A stretch of DNA of 64,000 bases from Lutimaribacter saemankumensis (GTDB lineage: Bacteria > Pseudomonadota > Alphaproteobacteria > Rhodobacterales > Rhodobacteraceae). How positions within the stretch are numbered: the first letter of the stretch is position 1; every line of letters starts with the position of its first letter. This document shows positions 7,755 to 15,447 of this stretch, piece after piece. A model generated the notes under the pieces. The model searched no databases and was not told where the DNA came from. It was given only the letters and a program-made list of their open reading frames with translations. The stretch is taken from positions 1 to 64,000 of the forward strand of contig NZ_FNEB01000007.1 of NCBI RefSeq assembly GCF_900100005.1, read 5' to 3'. Position numbers and translations under genes: made by a program.

Positions 7755-8677
7755 GCGACGTGCCCCTCGGTGTGATCTCGCGTGATGTCGATGTCCTCGG
7801 CACCCGCCTCATCGAGGCAACGGTCTTCGACCTGCAGGGTAACAAGAAGAAAACCGAACTCGTCACGCAACAGGTCGTGTGCCGCCTGCAGGACCTCTCC
7901 CGGCTCATGGCCGGTTTCCATCCGTATGTGACCGGAGAATACATGCCTGCCGCTGGTCAGCGCCCAGGCATGAACATGGTGCACGTCGCTGATGCCCTCG
8001 AGTTTCTCGAGCGCAGAGGTCACCTCTCGAAGGTTCACATCCTCCGGTGTTCCCTCCATCAGCATGTGAATGGACTCCCTCAAAATTCCCCAGCTTGCCC
8101 AAACGAGAACAAACCCGAACGCCATACCAAGCAGCGGGTCGATCAGCAGAAACCCGGTGAACCGGATCACCAGAGCCGTGATGATGATGAGCAGACTGCC
8201 GACGAACGTCTGAATGATATGCCAGACGGCACCGCGTGTGTTCAGATCGCTTTTCCCATCTTTCCAAATCAATCCAAGCGAGATGAACTCGGTCACCAGG
8301 CCGCCTGCCGCGGCCCAGAGCATTGGACCCGTAGGTAGGTCGATCGGAGCGGATAGTCGCATGGCGGCCATCCCGATCACAAATAATGCCATCGCTAGAA
8401 GGAACGCACCATTGATGGCCGCTCCAACGACCTCAGCGCGGTACCAGCCGAAGCTGCGGTCCATGTCGGCGGGACGACGGGCGATCCGGGCCGCCAGAAT
8501 GGCAACAAGGACGCCGCCAACCGCAGAGAACGTGTGAAACGCGTCGGAGATCACGGCGATGGAGCCGGTCCATAAGCCGATTCCGAGCTCAACGACGAAG
8601 TAGATACCGGTCAACCAAGCAGAGATTGTGAGCGCCCGACCTCCGCTGGGCAAATGTCCCGAATGTCCATGTTCCAT
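7751..8677 (-). CDS. Cation diffusion facilitator with altered metal site
   Basis: A 308-residue CDF transporter with six membrane helices and a complete C-terminal cytoplasmic domain containing a HHVHAW segment. At the normally tetrahedral metal site, helix 2 reads SDAFHTFSA (His48, Ala52) and helix 5 reads WHIIQT (His153, Thr157). ZitB/CzcD-type relatives have HxxxD in both helices, so both carboxylates are replaced while both His remain. An N-terminal HGHSGH cluster may also bind metal. It follows cueR by 62 bases and overlaps the PfpI-like gene by four. The context suggests copper or silver rather than zinc, but the ion is not proved. Confidence 0.85.
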   Translation of the reverse strand: MEHGHSGHLPSGGRALTISAWLTGIYFVVELGIGLWTGSIAVISDAFHTFSAVGGVLVAILAARIARRPADMDRSFGWYRAEVVGAAINGAFLLAMALFVIGMAAMRLSAPIDLPTGPMLWAAAGGLVTEFISLGLIWKDGKSDLNTRGAVWHIIQTFVGSLLIIITALVIRFTGFLLIDPLLGMAFGFVLVWASWGILRESIHMLMEGTPEDVNLREVTSALEKLEGISDVHHVHAWALTSGRHVFSGHIRMETGHEPGEVLQAAHDLLRDEFGFLLVTLQVEDRCLDEAGAEDIDITRDHTEGHVA

Positions 8678-8739
8678 GTCAGAGTCTTTCTTTTGGATTT
8701 TCCAATATTGCCGCAGTCAGTAGGTACGGCATGCTTGGG

Positions 8740-9201
8740 TTATCTGGGTAACGCCTTTGCTTGACCGACAGCGCCTCGCCGGGGCCTTGGGGGCCGCGAT
8801 GCGTCCTGACTATCACTCTTCTCCAGATCGGCGATGATTGGGCAATCCGGTCGGTGATCGCCGCTGCAGGAGTCGATCAGCGTCTCAAGCGTTTTCGACA
8901 TGGCTTCGAGTTCTTCGATTTTGCGGCGCAGGTTGCCCAGGTGGCCCTGTGCGAGTTGCCTGACATCCGCACTGCGACGTGCGTCATCTGTCCAGAGTTC
9001 TAGCAACTCGCCGATCACCTCGACCGAAAAACCCAGATCACGGGCGCGGCGCACGAAGCTCAGGAGGTGAACATCCCTCTCGCTGTAATCGCGGTAGCCG
9101 GACTCGGTGCGATGGGCAGGTGGGATCAGGCCAGTCTGTTCGTAATACCGGATCATCTTCGCCGAGACGCCAGAGAGTTTAGCCGCTTCACCGATGTTCA
9201 T
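8740..9201 (-). CDS. cueR: Cu(I)-responsive MerR-family regulator CueR
   Basis: A 153-residue cytoplasmic dimeric activator. The N-terminal winged helix begins MNIGEAAKLSGVSAKMIRYY. A dimerisation coiled coil covers about 80-110, and the metal loop CSGDHRPDCPII places Cys112 and Cys120 exactly as in Escherichia coli CueR. A Pro/Arg-rich tail of about 25 residues follows the loop. It overlaps the glutaredoxin gene by four bases, so it is made from the copper operon it controls. Its likely operator is the dyad at 12115-12135 in front of copA. Confidence 0.92.
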   Translation of the reverse strand: MNIGEAAKLSGVSAKMIRYYEQTGLIPPAHRTESGYRDYSERDVHLLSFVRRARDLGFSVEVIGELLELWTDDARRSADVRQLAQGHLGNLRRKIEELEAMSKTLETLIDSCSGDHRPDCPIIADLEKSDSQDASRPPRPRRGAVGQAKALPR

Positions 9202-9476
9202 GTCCGTGCCTCCTCGTGCAGTTTAAGAACGTCCGCGATCCTCAGTTTCTGGTCGGCGAAGGTTCCATAGGTGAACCAGTCTCCGATCACGGTGATCGGC
9301 GCGACGCGCACGCCGTACCGCGCTTTCGCCTCTTCCATGATCTCGGGATCGCTTAGATCGCGTTCCTCGAACGCGACGCCCGCCTGTTGAAGCCACGACT
9401 TGAGTTGGCGGCAGTCGGGACAGGTCGGGGTGGTGTAGATGATGACGTCGCCGGTGTTCCTGGTTTGCGGATTCAT
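9198..9476 (-). CDS. Glutaredoxin-family protein
   Basis: A 92-residue thioredoxin-fold protein with CPDC at residues 19-22 and the cis-proline segment VAPITVIGDWFTYG near 57-70. It would perform dithiol or monothiol redox chemistry in the cytoplasm. Placement between copA and cueR (four-base overlap with cueR) suggests thiol protection or copper handling during copper stress. No glutathione-binding detail beyond the CxxC is evident, so the electron donor is unknown. Confidence 0.82.
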   Translation of the reverse strand: MNPQTRNTGDVIIYTTPTCPDCRQLKSWLQQAGVAFEERDLSDPEIMEEAKARYGVRVAPITVIGDWFTYGTFADQKLRIADVLKLHEEART

Positions 9477-9507
9477 TGATCAATTCCTTCTGTCTGTTTT
9501 GGCGAGG

Positions 9508-9531
9508 GCCCAGGCCCTGAACGGCCCGGGC
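9508..9531 (-). other. Intercistronic hairpin between copA and glutaredoxin genes
   Basis: A nine-base stem with one A-C mismatch and a six-base loop (gcccaggcc / ggcccgggc) lies in the 63-base gap after the copA stop. No T-run follows, so it is more likely an mRNA-stabilising or attenuating structure than a full terminator. Confidence 0.5.
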
Positions 9532-9539
9532 ACGCGTGG

Positions 9540-12068
9540 TCATTCCGCCGGGATTGCCGCCGGTGTGCGAACCGGGTGGCTTGCCGGGATATCCGTTGGT
9601 GACGGCGCTGCGAACCGCTTAAGCCGCAGCGCGTTGCCAAGAACGAAGACGCTGGAAAGCGCCATGGCCCCGGCGGCGAAGACCGGCGACAACAGGATGC
9701 CGAAAGCCGGATAGAGGACGCCTGCCGCCACCGGGATCAGCGCCGTGTTGTAGGCGAAGGCCCAGAACAAGTTCTGCCGAATGTTCCCGATGGTCGCCTG
9801 GCTGAGCGCGATCGCGTTGGGGATGCCCTTGAGGCTGCCCGACATCAGCACCACGTCTGCCGCCTCGATGGCCACATCCGTGCCGGTGCCGATGGCAAGG
9901 CCCACATCGGCCTCCGCCAGCGCCGGCGCGTCGTTGATGCCGTCGCCCACGTAGGCCAGCCGTCCCAGGGCCTTCAGGCGCTTCACGGCGTCGACCTTGC
10001 CGTCGGGCAGGACCTCGGCCACGACCTCGTCGATGCCGAGCCGCCGGGCGATGGCCTGTGCCGTGCGGGCGTTGTCGCCGGTGATCATCGCGACCTTCAG
10101 GCCGAGGGCATGCAGGGCGGCGATGGCCTTGGGCGTCGATGCCTTGATCGGGTCGGCTACGGCGATGATGGCCGCAAGTTTGCCGTCGATGGCGGCGTAA
10201 AGCGGTGACTTGCCCTCGTCGCCCAGGCGCTCCGCCGTCTCGGCGAAGGCCGCGGTGTCGAGGCCCAGTTTCTGCATGAAGCGGTCGGCCCCGATCTGGA
10301 CGCGCTGACCGCCGACGGTGGCTTCCACGCCGTAGCCCGTCGCCGAGGCGAAGCCCTCGATGGACGGACGTTCGAGCCCCTCGGCCTCTGCCGCCTCGAC
10401 GATCGCCCGGGCAATCGGGTGCTCGGAGCGTGCCTCGACGGCAGCCACGCGGGCCAGAACCTCGGCGCGATCGAAGCCTTCGGCAAGGTCGAGATCGGTC
10501 AGGGCAGGCTTGCCCTCGGTCAGCGTCCCGGTCTTGTCGAGCGCGACCACGCGGGTCTCCTTCAGAAGCTGCAGCGCCTCGCCCTTACGGAACAGCACGC
10601 CCATCTCGGCCCCCCGGCCCGTACCCACCATGATCGAGGTCGGTGTCGCGAGGCCCATGGCACAGGGGCATGCGATGATCAGAACCGCGACCGCATTGAC
10701 GAGGCCGAAGGTGAGCGCCGGATCGGGCCCCCAGATCAGCCAGACGCCGAAGGTCAGCGCCGCCAGCGTCATCACCGCCGGGACGAACCACATGGTCACG
10801 CGGTCGACCAGCGCCTGGATCGGTAGCTTGGAGCCCTGCGCCGCCTCCACCATGCGGATGATCTGCGACAGCATCGTGTCGCCGCCCACCGCCGTCGCGC
10901 GGAAGGTCAGCGCGCCGTTCTGGTTAATGGTGCCACCGACAACCTCCGCGCCGGCACTCTTTGCAACCGGGACCGGCTCACCGGTGATCATCGACTCGTC
11001 GACATAGCTCTCGCCGTCGACGACCTCGCCATCGACCGGCAGGCGGTCACCGGGGCGCACCTCGACGATGTCACCAGGAGCGACCTCGGCCGCCGGGATT
11101 TCCACAACTGATCCATCGCGGCGCACGCGCGCGGTCTTGGCCTGAAGTCCGACCAGCCGCTTGATGGCCTCAGAGGTGCGACCCCTGGCGCGCGCCTCCA
11201 GATACCGGCCCAGCAGGATGAGCGTGACGATTACCGCTGCGGCCTCGTAGTAGACGTTGACTGTGCCCTCGGGCAGCACGCCCGGCGCGAAGGTTGCCAC
11301 GACGGAATAGAGATAGGCCGCGAGCGTGCCGACTGCGACGAGGCTGTTCATGTCGGGTGCGCCGCGCATGAGCGCTGGAATGCCCTTGGCGTAGAAACGC
11401 ATCCCCGGCACGGCGAGCACGAACGTAGTCAGCGCGAACTGCAGAAGCCAGCTCGTTCCGTGCCCGATCGTCGAGCCGATCAGCGCATGCATCCCGGGGA
11501 TGACATGGCTGCCCATCTCCAGCACGAAGACCGGCAAGGCGAAGGCAGCCGCCAGCCCGAGATCGCGCTTCAGAAGCGCCTGCTCGGCATCCTTGCGGGC
11601 AGCTTTGGCCTCGTCCTCGCCGGAATCTTGGGCGACTTCACGCGCGGTGTAGCCGGTCTCGGCCACGGCGGCGATCAGTGCGGCGACATCGGCGGTGCCC
11701 TTCACCGTCGCCTGCTCTTTCGCTAGGTTCACGTTGGCAGAAGTGACACCAGGAACGGCCTGAAGCGCGCGCTCTACCCGGCCAACGCAAGATGCGCAGG
11801 TCATGCCATCGATGGAAAGTTCGGTTATCTTACCAGGAACGGCGTAGCCCGTAGCTTCGACTGCGTGGATCAGGTCAGTCCGGACAGAAGGGTCTGAGAC
11901 CTGGACCTCGGCACGCTCTGTTGCGAGGTTGACGCTCGCGGACAATGCGCCCGGCACCGCTAGCAAGGCCTTCTCGACCCGGCCCACGCAAGAGGCACAG
12001 GTCATGCCTTCGATCGGAATTTGTATCGTCTCGGCCGTGAGCCGAGTGGTGTCTGTGTGAGCATTCAT
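9540..12068 (-). CDS. copA: Copper-translocating P1B-type ATPase CopA
   Basis: An 842-residue inner-membrane pump exporting Cu(I). Two N-terminal HMA domains carry GMTCASC (C24/C27 and C91/C94). The actuator TGEP is at 362-365, the ion-site CPC at 467-469, the phosphorylation motif DKTGT at 511-515, the SEHP motif near 550, and GDGINDAP near 715. These are the P1B-1 hallmarks, and the length is normal. It is the first gene of the operon copA, grx, cueR, CDF, pfpI. The MerR-type promoter at 12108-12138 sits about 40 bases upstream of the start. Confidence 0.95.
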   Translation of the reverse strand: MNAHTDTTRLTAETIQIPIEGMTCASCVGRVEKALLAVPGALSASVNLATERAEVQVSDPSVRTDLIHAVEATGYAVPGKITELSIDGMTCASCVGRVERALQAVPGVTSANVNLAKEQATVKGTADVAALIAAVAETGYTAREVAQDSGEDEAKAARKDAEQALLKRDLGLAAAFALPVFVLEMGSHVIPGMHALIGSTIGHGTSWLLQFALTTFVLAVPGMRFYAKGIPALMRGAPDMNSLVAVGTLAAYLYSVVATFAPGVLPEGTVNVYYEAAAVIVTLILLGRYLEARARGRTSEAIKRLVGLQAKTARVRRDGSVVEIPAAEVAPGDIVEVRPGDRLPVDGEVVDGESYVDESMITGEPVPVAKSAGAEVVGGTINQNGALTFRATAVGGDTMLSQIIRMVEAAQGSKLPIQALVDRVTMWFVPAVMTLAALTFGVWLIWGPDPALTFGLVNAVAVLIIACPCAMGLATPTSIMVGTGRGAEMGVLFRKGEALQLLKETRVVALDKTGTLTEGKPALTDLDLAEGFDRAEVLARVAAVEARSEHPIARAIVEAAEAEGLERPSIEGFASATGYGVEATVGGQRVQIGADRFMQKLGLDTAAFAETAERLGDEGKSPLYAAIDGKLAAIIAVADPIKASTPKAIAALHALGLKVAMITGDNARTAQAIARRLGIDEVVAEVLPDGKVDAVKRLKALGRLAYVGDGINDAPALAEADVGLAIGTGTDVAIEAADVVLMSGSLKGIPNAIALSQATIGNIRQNLFWAFAYNTALIPVAAGVLYPAFGILLSPVFAAGAMALSSVFVLGNALRLKRFAAPSPTDIPASHPVRTPAAIPAE

Positions 12069-12107
12069 AGCTTATTCCTCTCGTCTTCGAATCAGTGCTC
12101 ACGGGCC

Positions 12108-12138
12108 GAGATAAGGGTTCCAACGATTGGAAGGTCAA
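12108..12138 (-). promoter_or_regulatory. CueR-type copA promoter and operator
   Basis: Read on the minus strand, the -35 is TTGACC (12138-12133) and the -10 is TATCTC (12113-12108). The spacer is exactly 19 bases, the over-long spacing typical of MerR/CueR-controlled promoters. The spacer is filled by the dyad ccttccaa-tcg-ttggaacc (about 12115-12135). This matches the CueR operator style closely and predicts copper-induced expression of the whole operon. Confidence 0.88.
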
Positions 12139-12403
12139 GCGTGAGAGGGAATTTTCTGCACTAATTGGCGTTTGCGTCTCCTACAGCTTGGTGAATTGAG
12201 CTTTACAAAGGCGGACATCTTACAAATGAAAGACACATCCGATTGCTTTACGGCTTCTCGAGCGCTGGGTTGGCGGCATCAAGGAAATAGATTTATCTAA
12301 ATCTTATCAGAAGGTAGCGTGCAAAAAGCCGTGAGGTTAGCCAAGGGATCGGGGATGTCCCAATAGCGTGATGAACGACAGCTCTGCGGATACTGAAGGC
12401 TTT
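12139..12403. other. Intergenic spacer between copper promoter and TetR gene
   Basis: These 265 bases contain no supported gene. They are AT-richer than the flanks and show no repeat or palindrome beyond chance. Most of the stretch is downstream of the tetR stop and upstream of the copA promoter, so it holds the end of one transcription unit and the start of the next. Confidence 0.4.
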
Positions 12404-12991
12404 TCATGCCGTCGCCAGAAGCGCTGCCTCAGCAAGTCCTGTGATCTGGCTTTCATAATCTAATTGCGACCAGCCACAGTCGCGAACCAAGTGTTCCCAG
12501 TTTTCAACCGACAAAAGCGTCCAAAGCAGATCGGTTGCGGCTTCCTCATTCAGATCCTCTCTTAGCACCTTGTCCGCTGCCAAAGCCTGAACTGCGGCGG
12601 CGCACCCATGCCGGACCGCTTGCATCCGGTCATCCCATGCTGCTGCGGCCTCCGCATCACTGTCTCGCATGGCGCGAAGTGCGACGGACATGCCGTGGAT
12701 TTCGGGAATGTAGCCGCCCCATGCGCTGATGAAGGCCACAAGCCGTTCCCTGCCAGAAGTTGCAGCCCTGCTGTTGGCCAGTCGCGCATCCACGTCCTTG
12801 ACGGAATCAATATGACGAGTCGCGGCCACAAGTAGCTCTGCCCGCGTCGGAAAATGCAGGTATAGCGCCTGGCGAGTGATGCCCGCCGCTTTGGCGATAT
12901 CGGACATGCGAACCTTTTTATCACCGGATTCCAATAGGTTCCACGTGCAATCGAGGATACGGGCGCGGGTATCGGATGAATTTCTTGACAT
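12404..12991 (-). CDS. TetR-family transcriptional regulator
   Basis: A 195-residue protein whose N-terminal HTH reads SDIAKAAGITRQALYLHF (about 29-46), followed by a ligand-binding helical domain. The start codon lies inside the first of three 15-base palindromes in the divergent intergenic region, so it very likely represses itself and the rightward reductase-DUF1772 pair. The ligand is unknown; the partner genes suggest a reactive carbonyl or quinone-type compound. Confidence 0.88.
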   Translation of the reverse strand: MSRNSSDTRARILDCTWNLLESGDKKVRMSDIAKAAGITRQALYLHFPTRAELLVAATRHIDSVKDVDARLANSRAATSGRERLVAFISAWGGYIPEIHGMSVALRAMRDSDAEAAAAWDDRMQAVRHGCAAAVQALAADKVLREDLNEEAATDLLWTLLSVENWEHLVRDCGWSQLDYESQITGLAEAALLATA

Positions 12992-13041
12992 CGTGTCAAT
13001 TTACCCTTTATTGACACCATGTCAACTTTACACCGTGTCAA
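12985..13041. promoter_or_regulatory. Triple TetR operator in divergent promoter
   Basis: Three related 15-base palindromes lie in 57 bases: ttgacatcgtgtcaa (12985-12999), ttgacaccatgtcaa (13011-13025) and tttacaccgtgtcaa (13027-13041). The arms TTGACA/TGTCAA are exact in the first two, and the third has one changed base. The first covers the tetR start codon, and the others precede the rightward gene, giving autoregulation and repression from one control region. Confidence 0.8.
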
Positions 13042-13078
13042 GTAAATGGCCGGTATCAACCTCGAAAGGAGAATCCAA

Positions 13079-13708
13079 ATGAAAGTCATCGTATTTGGCG
13101 CCACAGGGACCGTTGGACGTCTCGCTGTCAAAAGCCTGCTGAAGGCTGGCCACACTGTCACGGCCTTTGCCCGTTCGCCCCAGAGACTGAACCTGAACGA
13201 CCCCAAGCTGCGCCTCGTCGCTGGCGACGCGATGAAGCTCTCTGACGTGACAGACGCGGTCGCAGGGCATGAGGCGGTCGTCGTGACCCTTGGCGCAGGG
13301 ATGTCGCGCAAGAGCAAAATTCGTTCGCAAGGTACGATGAACGTCATCAAGGCTATGCAGACCCATGGGGTCCGTCGTCTGATTGCGCAATCGACTTTGG
13401 GTGCTCGCGATAGCTGGCCCACGCTGAACTTCTGGTGGAAGCGCGTGATGTTCGGCGCCCTGCTGGCCCCTGTTTTCCGCGATCACGAGTTGCAGGAGCA
13501 ATTGGTCGAGGCGAGTGGCCTGGACTGGACCATTGTCCGCCCTGGTGCCTTCACCGACAAGGCCACCGTACGCCCGGCGATTGAGGATGTACCGAATACG
13601 GCACGTGGCCTTGATCTGAAGATCGCCCGCAGTGAGTTGGCCCGTTTCCTGACAAGCCAGCTGTCCGATCGTCAGTACATCGGCCGCGCCGTTGGTCTGT
13701 CGAGCTGA
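13079..13708 (+). CDS. NAD(P)-binding (atypical SDR) oxidoreductase
   Basis: A 209-residue protein opening MKVIVFGATGTVGR, the Rossmann GxxGxxG motif of atypical short-chain dehydrogenases (SDR_a5/NmrA-like, YwnB/BVR-B types). The start at 13079 is chosen because AAAGGAG lies seven bases upstream; the longer frame from 13046 runs into the operator region. It is 12 bases ahead of the DUF1772 gene and under the divergent TetR regulator. The substrate is unknown; quinone, flavin or carbonyl reduction is typical of the family. Confidence 0.85.
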   Translation: MKVIVFGATGTVGRLAVKSLLKAGHTVTAFARSPQRLNLNDPKLRLVAGDAMKLSDVTDAVAGHEAVVVTLGAGMSRKSKIRSQGTMNVIKAMQTHGVRRLIAQSTLGARDSWPTLNFWWKRVMFGALLAPVFRDHELQEQLVEASGLDWTIVRPGAFTDKATVRPAIEDVPNTARGLDLKIARSELARFLTSQLSDRQYIGRAVGLSS

Positions 13709-13720
13709 GGAGCAAGAACC

Positions 13721-14191
13721 ATGGAATGGATATTGATGATCGCTGGACTTGCCGTGGCGCTGGTTGCCGGGGTGTTCCTTGGCTTTTCCGACTTCATCAT
13801 GCGGGGGCTGGCACAGGCCCCTGCAAACCAAGGGGCGGCAGGCATGGTGGGGCTGAACCGAACGGTCTATCGGTCGGTCTTTATGGTGCTGCTTATTGGG
13901 TTAGCGCCAGTGTCAGGATTTCTCGGTCTCTTGGCGCTCTGGCAGTTTGAAGGCGCGGCACGCGCGCTGACTTTGGCAGGAGTTGTTGCCTATCTGATCG
14001 GTGTATTTGCAGTGACCGGCATGGGCAATGTCCCGATGAATACGCGCCTCGAAGCAATGGACGGTCAGACACGCGAAACCGCAAGTTACTGGCCGCGCTA
14101 TGCACAGAGATGGACTCGGCTGAACCACGCAAGAACCGTCTCTTCGGCGCTAGCGGCACTTTGCTGGCTGACAGCCGCACAGATTGTCTGA
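13721..14191 (+). CDS. DUF1772 (anthrone-oxygenase-like) membrane protein
   Basis: A 156-residue membrane protein with four predicted helices. It carries the family features FSDFIMRGL near 24-32, a central NRTVYRSVF segment, GNVPMNTRLEAMD near 106-118, and a W-R-x-N-H-x-R-T motif near 132-139. The DUF1772 family includes anthrone oxygenase-like proteins, but bacterial members are uncharacterised. It forms a two-gene TetR-controlled operon with the upstream reductase. Confidence 0.82.
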   Translation: MEWILMIAGLAVALVAGVFLGFSDFIMRGLAQAPANQGAAGMVGLNRTVYRSVFMVLLIGLAPVSGFLGLLALWQFEGAARALTLAGVVAYLIGVFAVTGMGNVPMNTRLEAMDGQTRETASYWPRYAQRWTRLNHARTVSSALAALCWLTAAQIV

Positions 14192-14565
14192 GACAGGCGG
14201 ATAGGAGGCGGTCCTATTCGATGGGTCTTCTCGCAAAGCGGTCACTCGGCTGTGGCTCAAAAAAGATCAAATTGGCTCGCCATCGGCCCTGGACCGAGGG
14301 GGCTTGCCCTGTCGGCGGTTCGAAACCCGTTGATGGGGTGGGGTACCCAGGGTTTGCTGTGTTTACGGGGTTTGATTTGGCAACGGCGTAATGCCGTCGA
14401 GCGCAAAGCGCCGTTAGTAGGGGATTAGTAGGGAATGTACGTCAAACGTTCTCTGGCCTGGTCCGACACCGTCCAAGAAGCCTCTTGAAAATAGACAAGC
14501 AATCATAGGGGGTTATCCGGTACTAGGCTGTGCTATCGGGCTGCGTCCAAAACATGGACGGCAAA
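14192..14565. other. Non-coding island edge with G-rich repeat (copy C)
   Basis: This stretch between the DUF1772 gene and the tRNA fragment contains no supported gene. It holds cccgttgatggggtggggta (14326-14345), matching copy B of the island repeat with one change across most of its length, followed by a weaker cgtaatgcc near 14388. The run to 14565 has no integrase gene or tRNA 5' half. Confidence 0.5.
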
Positions 14566-14611
14566 ATTCGTAATGATGGGGTCGGGGGTTCGAGTCCCTT
14601 CAGCGGCACCA
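14566..14611 (+). repeat. tRNA-Thr(CGT) 3'-half duplicate: probable att site of a genomic island
   Basis: The sequence reads as the 3' part of a tRNA: anticodon loop ttcgtaa (14567-14573), T stem-loop ggggg-ttcgagt-ccctt (14584-14600), acceptor strand cagcggc (14601-14607), discriminator A and CCA (14609-14611). The bases before the anticodon loop cannot pair with the 3' anticodon stem, and no D arm or 5' acceptor strand is present, so it is not a working tRNA. Such partial copies arise when a tyrosine integrase inserts an element into a tRNA gene. The intact tRNA-Thr should lie beyond the left edge of the window. Confidence 0.82.
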
Positions 14612-14697
14612 CTATCCAAAAAGTCTGGTCTGGTCTTTCCGTTTCACTTTGATGCGGGTCAAGGCGGATGGTGATGTTTGTGGCATGATATGCTGCA

Positions 14698-15447
14698 ATG
14701 ACGCGCGACATCGACACTTCTGCCACTTCGAACGGGTCCGCCGAAACGGTGTTTCGGACGCGCGGCCTGACCAAGGTATATGGTGGGAACGGGACGGCCG
14801 AGGTTCGTGCGCTTGACGGGGTTGATCTGGACCTGCCGGAAGGCGAGCTTGTCGTTCTTCTGGGTCCATCGGGCAGCGGGAAATCCACCCTTCTCAACAT
14901 CATCGGCGGGCTGGATCATGCGACTTCGGGGCAGGCGTGGTTTCGCGACCGCGAACTGACCAAGATGACCGACCGCCAACTGACGCGCTACCGCCGTGAT
15001 CACGTTGGATTCGTTTTCCAGTTCTACAACCTGGTGGCCAGCCTGACCGCGCGCGAGAACGTGGCGCTTGTCACGGATGTCGCCGCCGACCCGATGGACC
15101 CGGACGAGGCGCTGGACCTTGTCGGGCTGTCCGGCCGGATGGATCATTTCCCCGCGCAGTTGTCGGGTGGCGAACAGCAGCGTGTCGCGATTGCCCGTGC
15201 CATCGCCAAGCGGCCCGGCGTCCTTTTGTGCGACGAACCGACCGGTGCGCTCGACAGCAAGACGGGCACCGCCGTTCTGGCCGCCCTCGAACAGGTCAAT
15301 GCGCGGTTCGGAACTACGACGCTTGTCATCACGCATAATGCAGGCATTCGAAAGATGGCGCACCGCGTGATCCGTTTCCACGATGGCCGGGTCGCCGAGA
15401 TTGAACAGAACGCCCACCGGGTTTCCGCATCGGAGATCGAATGGTGA
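14698..15447 (+). CDS. ABC transporter ATPase (MacB/LolD type)
   Basis: A 249-residue cytoplasmic ATPase with Walker A GPSGSGKS (56-63), Q-loop VFQFYNL, signature LSGGEQQR, Walker [13 protein letters not shown], and the VITHN switch His. These are the features of the LolD/MacB subfamily that works with FtsX-like permeases. It is the first gene of a three-gene operon with permease and HlyD-like adaptor. It starts 86 bases beyond the tRNA-Thr fragment, making it the first gene on the presumed core side. No strong ribosome site precedes the ATG. Confidence 0.9.
   Translation: MTRDIDTSATSNGSAETVFRTRGLTKVYGGNGTAEVRALDGVDLDLPEGELVVLLGPSGSGKSTLLNIIGGLDHATSGQAWFRDRELTKMTDRQLTRYRRDHVGFVFQFYNLVASLTARENVALVTDVAADPMDPDEALDLVGLSGRMDHFPAQLSGGEQQRVAIARAIAKRPGVLLCDEPTGALDSKTGTAVLAALEQVNARFGTTTLVITHNAGIRKMAHRVIRFHDGRVAEIEQNAHRVSASEIEW

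Noticed and set aside
14566-14611. Possible functional tRNA-Thr
   Set aside because: The D arm, 5' acceptor strand and 5' anticodon stem are missing; only the 3' half is present.
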